64,000 nt of DNA. Source: Burkholderia cepacia (GTDB taxonomy: Bacteria; Pseudomonadota; Gammaproteobacteria; Burkholderiales; Burkholderiaceae). Position numbers and translations under genes: made by a program. Position 1 is the first letter of the stretch; the number at the start of each line of letters is the position of its first letter. The notes beneath the pieces are model-generated. The model ran no database searches. It was not told where the DNA came from and saw only the letters and a program-made list of their open reading frames with translations. This document shows, piece by piece, positions 60,586 through 64,000 of the stretch. The stretch is taken from positions 434,001-498,000 of the forward strand of contig NZ_CP013442.1 in the NCBI RefSeq assembly GCF_001718835.1, in the 5' to 3' direction.

Positions 60586-62463
60586 TCAGGTGCCGGCAAC
60601 CGGCGCGGCGCCCGCGGGCCGCTTCCGGTACCAGTAGTCGATGATCCAGTCCTCGTACGAGTAGGAGCCCGGAATGATGGCCGGATGCCCGATGGTGGTC
60701 TTGTACGCGATCCGCGCATTCGGCAGGTAATACTGCGGCACGAGGAGGTAAAGGTTGATCAGCACGCGGTCGAGCGCGTGCGTGGCCGTCTCGAGATCGT
60801 CGAGCGTGTCGGCGGCGAGCGCCGCGCGGATCAGCGCGTCGACGGCCTTCGACTTCACGCCCGGATAGTTCTCCGAACCGACCTCGGACGCGGCCGCACT
60901 GCCGAAGCGGCGCGTCAGCTCCGCGCCCGGGATCGTCACGGGCAGGTAGATGTACGTCGTCATGTCGTACTCGAAGTTGTCCATGCGCCGCTGGTACAGC
61001 GCGCTGTCGATCTCGCGCAGGTACGCGTGGATGCCGAGCATCGCGAGCGCCTGCGTGTACGGCAGGATCAGGCGGTCCATGCCGGGCTGGTCGTCGATGA
61101 TCTCGATCGTCATCGGCGTGCCGTTCGCGTCGCGCAGCGCGCCGTCGCGATAAAACCAGCCGGCCTGCGCGAGCAGGTCGCGCGCCTGCTTCAGGTTCGC
61201 GCGCAACGAGCCGGGCGGCAGCGTCGACGGCTGCCGGACCATCGGGCCGAACACCTCGGGCGGCAGCTCGGCGCGATACGGCGCGAGCAGCGCGAGCTCC
61301 TTCTCGCTCGGCATGCCTCGCGCGCCGAACGGGCTCGCCTCCCAGAAGCTGTTGGTACGGCGATACTGCCCGTAGAACATCATCCGGCTCATCCAGTCGA
61401 AGTCGAATGCCAGCGCAAGCGCATGGCGCACCCGCACGTCCTGGAACATCGGCTTGCGCATGTTCATCAGGAAGCCCTGCATCTGCGCGGGGCCGTCAGG
61501 AAACTGGCCGCGCTCGAGCATGCCGTTGCGGAAGTTCTTGCCGACGTACTTGCGCGCCCACTGCGTCGCGCTGTATTCCATGCGCGCGTCGATGTCGCCG
61601 GCCTTGAATGCCTCGAGTGCCGTGTACTGATCCAGGTACAGCTTGAACGACACGCGCGCGAAGCGGAACATCCCGCGCCGCGACGGCAGGTTCGCCGCCC
61701 AGTAACGCGGGTTGCGCACATAGACGATCTGCTTGTCGTTCTTGCGCTGCTCGATCAGGTACGGGCCGCTCGCGATCGGCGGCACGTTCGCGATCTGATC
61801 GAACGGCGGCCGCGTGCCGTCCGCACGCTGCCCCCACTTCGGCGAGAACACCGGCAGGTCGCCCGCGATCAGCGCGGCGTCGCGCTCCGCGTGCTTGAAC
61901 TCGAAGCGCACCGTGCGGCCGTCGACGACCACCGCGCGCCGGATGATCGCGAACTGCGCGTTGAAGAGCGGCGACGCCTGCGGGCTCGTCAGCGTATCGA
62001 ACGAATACCTGACGTCGGCCGCGGTGATCGGGTCGCCGTTCGAGAAGCGTGCGGCCGGATCGAGGTGGAACGTGGCCGACAGCCCGTCGGGCGCGACCTC
62101 GACGTCATCGGCGATCAGCGCGTATTCGGATGCGAGCTCGTCCCAGCTGCGCTGCATCAGCGTGTCGAACATCAGGTTCTTGATGTCCGGCGCAGGCGAG
62201 CCGCGCACGAGGAACGGGTTCAGCGAGTCGTAGCTTTGCGCTTCGTCGTAGTTTTCGAAATCGAGCGTGCCGCTGTCCGGCGCATCCGGATTCGCGTAGT
62301 CGAAATGCGTGAACCCGGCCGGATATTTCGGCTGGCCGAACTGCGCGATCGCCGGCGCCGCCGCCGCGCCCGCCGTCGCGACACCGTACGCGAGCACGGC
62401 CGCGCTAATCGCACGGGCAACGCGCGCCGCGAGCGAGCGCGCATGCAACATCAACACTGTCAT
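60586..62463 (-). CDS. yejA: YejA-like oligopeptide-binding protein (set 2)
   Basis: A 625-residue periplasmic protein with an alanine-rich signal peptide (AISAAVLAYGVATAGAAAAP) and the SBP_bac_5 fold. FENYDEAQSYDSLNPFLVRG and RFSNGDPITAADVRYSFDTL are the YejA pattern, with GSENYPGVKSKAVDALIRAAL in the C lobe. It should deliver peptides to YejBEF. It begins 88 bp after the TonB receptor stop, with a hairpin between. Confidence 0.88.
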   Translation of the reverse strand: MTVLMLHARSLAARVARAISAAVLAYGVATAGAAAAPAIAQFGQPKYPAGFTHFDYANPDAPDSGTLDFENYDEAQSYDSLNPFLVRGSPAPDIKNLMFDTLMQRSWDELASEYALIADDVEVAPDGLSATFHLDPAARFSNGDPITAADVRYSFDTLTSPQASPLFNAQFAIIRRAVVVDGRTVRFEFKHAERDAALIAGDLPVFSPKWGQRADGTRPPFDQIANVPPIASGPYLIEQRKNDKQIVYVRNPRYWAANLPSRRGMFRFARVSFKLYLDQYTALEAFKAGDIDARMEYSATQWARKYVGKNFRNGMLERGQFPDGPAQMQGFLMNMRKPMFQDVRVRHALALAFDFDWMSRMMFYGQYRRTNSFWEASPFGARGMPSEKELALLAPYRAELPPEVFGPMVRQPSTLPPGSLRANLKQARDLLAQAGWFYRDGALRDANGTPMTIEIIDDQPGMDRLILPYTQALAMLGIHAYLREIDSALYQRRMDNFEYDMTTYIYLPVTIPGAELTRRFGSAAASEVGSENYPGVKSKAVDALIRAALAADTLDDLETATHALDRVLINLYLLVPQYYLPNARIAYKTTIGHPAIIPGSYSYEDWIIDYWYRKRPAGAAPVAGT

Positions 62464-62520
62464 CGTCGATTTTCGTGTGGCCGCATCGGCGCGCGGCCGA
62501 TGCGAGGTCGATTCGAAATG

Positions 62521-62540
62521 CCGGCGCGCAAGCGCGCCGG
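62521..62540. repeat. Hairpin between the TonB receptor and yejA
   Basis: CCGGCGCGC-AA-GCGCGCCGG is a perfect nine-base-pair stem about 10 bp after the receptor stop. There is no T-run on the minus strand. It could be an mRNA-processing or stabilising element that sets different levels of receptor and importer. Confidence 0.5.
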
Positions 62541-62550
62541 CCTCACGCGG

Positions 62551-64000
62551 TCAGAACCGGTACGTCGCGCCGACCTGCGCGAACCGGCCGATGTACGAAT
62601 ACACCGACGTGTCGTACCCGCTCTGGTAGGCCGCGTTCATGTACACCGGATCGAACGGCGGCTTTCGATTGAAGAGGTTGTCGATCCCCGCGTACAGCGT
62701 CCAGTGCTTGAATCCCGTATAGCCGATCATCAGGTTGAACTGGCTGTACGACGCGACGCTGTCCTGCTGGCCCGGATAGTTCCCCGCCGGCAGGATCGCC
62801 TGGCTGTACGGGCCCACGTAGATCCACGTCAGCGTCGTGTTCCACTTCCGGTAGTTCCAGTTCAGGTCCGTGTTGCCTTTCCAGCGCGGGAAGCTGCCGC
62901 CGAACGGCTGGTGAAGCGCGCCGTTGTTGCCGGAGTAATCCCTTTCCACGCCGCCAACCGGCATCTTGAAGTGCCACATGTACGCCCAGTCGCCCGACAG
63001 CGTGAACGTGCCGACCGCCGTCTTCACCGACTGGCGGAACGTCGTCTCGAAGCCGTCCGTGTCGAGATGCGACAGGTTCTTGTACGGCAGCAGCACGTAT
63101 GCGATCGAGCCGTTCGGGTTGCGGACCACGCGCGACGGGTCGTTCGCGTCGACCACCGCCTGCACGTCGTCCGTGCCGATCACGTTGTCGATGTGGATCT
63201 TGTACCAGTCGAAGCCGATATCGGTCGTACGCGTCGGCGAGAACTGGAAGCCGACGTTAGTGTTCTTCGTGCGCTCGGGCTGCAGGTTCTGGTTGCCCGC
63301 CTGGATCTCCTCGGTCAGGTTGTACGCGCCCGGGTTGTTCGGATCTCGCGCATCCACCACGCCCTGCGAGCCGAACGTCCGCGACGACGTGTTCTCGATC
63401 AGCGTCGGCGCACGGAAGCCGCGCGTGTACGACGCATACGTCGTGAACTCGCGCACCGGCTGAAAGCGCAGCGCGAAGCGCGGCGAAAACGCGCCGCCGA
63501 AGTCGCTGTAGTGATCGTAGCGGCCCGACTGGCTGAAGGTCAGGTTCTTCAGGATCGGCACGTCGATCTGGTAATAGACGGCCGCGACGTTGCGCTGGCC
63601 GTTCACCGATTGCATCGCCGGCGCAATGAACGTGCCGTCCGCCCAGCCGAGGCCGGTGCCGATGTACTGGGACTCGTGCCGGAACTGCGCGCCGAGCCCG
63701 AGGCCCACGTTGCCCGTCGGCAGCCTGAACAGGTTCGGCGTCGACAGCGTCGCGTCGATCGTGTCGAGCTTCGTGATCGCCTGCGTTTCCGCGTTGCCGT
63801 ACAGGCCGTTCAGGCCGTTGGGCGTGGCGGACGGGTTCGCGAAGTCGAATCCGCCGTTTTGGATGAGGTTCTCCAGCACGGACGCGCGGATCCGGTTCGA
63901 GAAGTTGTTCGACACCACGCTCTGCGAGTGCGAGTACGCGACCGACCAGTCCCAGTCGCCGGCCTTCGGCGTCTCGAACGTGCCTTTCACGCCCGTCGCC
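62551..64000 (-). CDS. TonB-dependent receptor, C-terminal part
   Basis: The C-terminal 483 or so residues of an outer-membrane receptor whose 5' end lies beyond the right edge. The barrel shows alternating strands such as YDHYSDFGGAFSPRFALRFQ, then FTTYASYTRGFRAPTLIE (a classic late-barrel motif), WTLYAGIDNLFNRKPPFDP and the terminal phenylalanine of AQVGATYRF. It looks like the general TonB-receptor/colicin group, not the siderophore subgroup of the 30.5-kb gene. It leads the Yej-TldD-PmbA operon and should bring the substrate across the outer membrane. Confidence 0.85.
   Translation of the reverse strand, partial: ATGVKGTFETPKAGDWDWSVAYSHSQSVVSNNFSNRIRASVLENLIQNGGFDFANPSATPNGLNGLYGNAETQAITKLDTIDATLSTPNLFRLPTGNVGLGLGAQFRHESQYIGTGLGWADGTFIAPAMQSVNGQRNVAAVYYQIDVPILKNLTFSQSGRYDHYSDFGGAFSPRFALRFQPVREFTTYASYTRGFRAPTLIENTSSRTFGSQGVVDARDPNNPGAYNLTEEIQAGNQNLQPERTKNTNVGFQFSPTRTTDIGFDWYKIHIDNVIGTDDVQAVVDANDPSRVVRNPNGSIAYVLLPYKNLSHLDTDGFETTFRQSVKTAVGTFTLSGDWAYMWHFKMPVGGVERDYSGNNGALHQPFGGSFPRWKGNTDLNWNYRKWNTTLTWIYVGPYSQAILPAGNYPGQQDSVASYSQFNLMIGYTGFKHWTLYAGIDNLFNRKPPFDPVYMNAAYQSGYDTSVYSYIGRFAQVGATYRF

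Overview
The window looks like a piece of a Burkholderia-type genome, probably a secondary replicon. The evidence is very high GC, start codons in tight ATGA/GTGA overlaps, an H-NS paralogue with the C-terminal SGRGRPPLWI-type motif, and a density of LysR, LuxR, MFS and GNAT genes typical of Burkholderia accessory chromosomes. Species cannot be fixed from the sequence alone. No rRNA, tRNA, CRISPR array or transposase was seen.

Layout. (1) 0-3.7 kb: tail of a LysR regulator, an MHS-type transporter, an H-NS-like protein with a good terminator, a tiny winged-helix-like protein and an alpha/beta hydrolase. (2) 4.0-10.5 kb: a plus-strand operon with a branched-chain-amino-acid/urea-type ABC importer (binding protein, one ATPase, two permeases), a YtkA-like secreted protein, an MFS carrier, a 54-residue membrane peptide and a GNAT, closed by a strong terminator at 10,621. 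(3) 10.8-11.4 kb: a small exported protein of unusual composition. (4) 11.6-27.9 kb: one minus-strand operon of 19 tightly coupled genes that reads as a reducing type II PKS/FAS-like pathway. It has a KS plus a chain-length-factor partner (Gln in place of Cys), three carrier proteins, FabG-like KR, FabZ-like DH, a hotdog thioesterase, an adenylating ligase and an acyl-CoA dehydrogenase. It also has an AurF-type di-iron N-oxygenase with all seven metal ligands, a haem-oxygenase-like di-iron protein, a 7Fe ferredoxin, an Ntn acyltransferase, a GNAT, a DHA2 exporter and a 627-residue first gene of no recognisable family. A LuxR-type AHL receptor without a LuxI partner in the window (28.2-29.0 kb) lies just upstream. 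Three lux-box-like sites precede regions 2, 3 and 4, so these may form one quorum-sensing regulon.

(5) 29.8-36.7 kb: TetR, a TonB-dependent siderophore-type receptor, then YejA-, YejB- and YejE-like genes but no ATPase. (6) 36.8-40.9 kb: GNAT, PhzF-like protein, a LuxR-HTH regulator and a seven-blade propeller protein made of near-identical 52-residue repeats. (7) 42.1-46.4 kb: a 1429-residue sedolisin (S53) carrying a second, metalloprotease-like domain and twelve C-terminal propeller-type repeats. (8) 46.8-54.0 kb: small membrane protein, a large exported helical-repeat protein with a DUF3142 partner, a hypothetical, a degenerate isochorismatase-fold protein, a Bcr/CflA exporter and a divergent LysR. 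(9) 54.0-64.0 kb: a minus-strand operon TonB receptor - yejA - yejB - yejE - yejF - tldD - pmbA, i.e. outer-membrane uptake, inner-membrane import and cytoplasmic processing of a peptide-like substrate. The two Yej sets are homologous and face each other; only the second has the ATPase, which may serve both.

The most promising candidates for undescribed biology are the operon at 11.6-27.9 kb with its quorum-sensing control, and the TonB/Yej/TldD-PmbA uptake-and-processing module.
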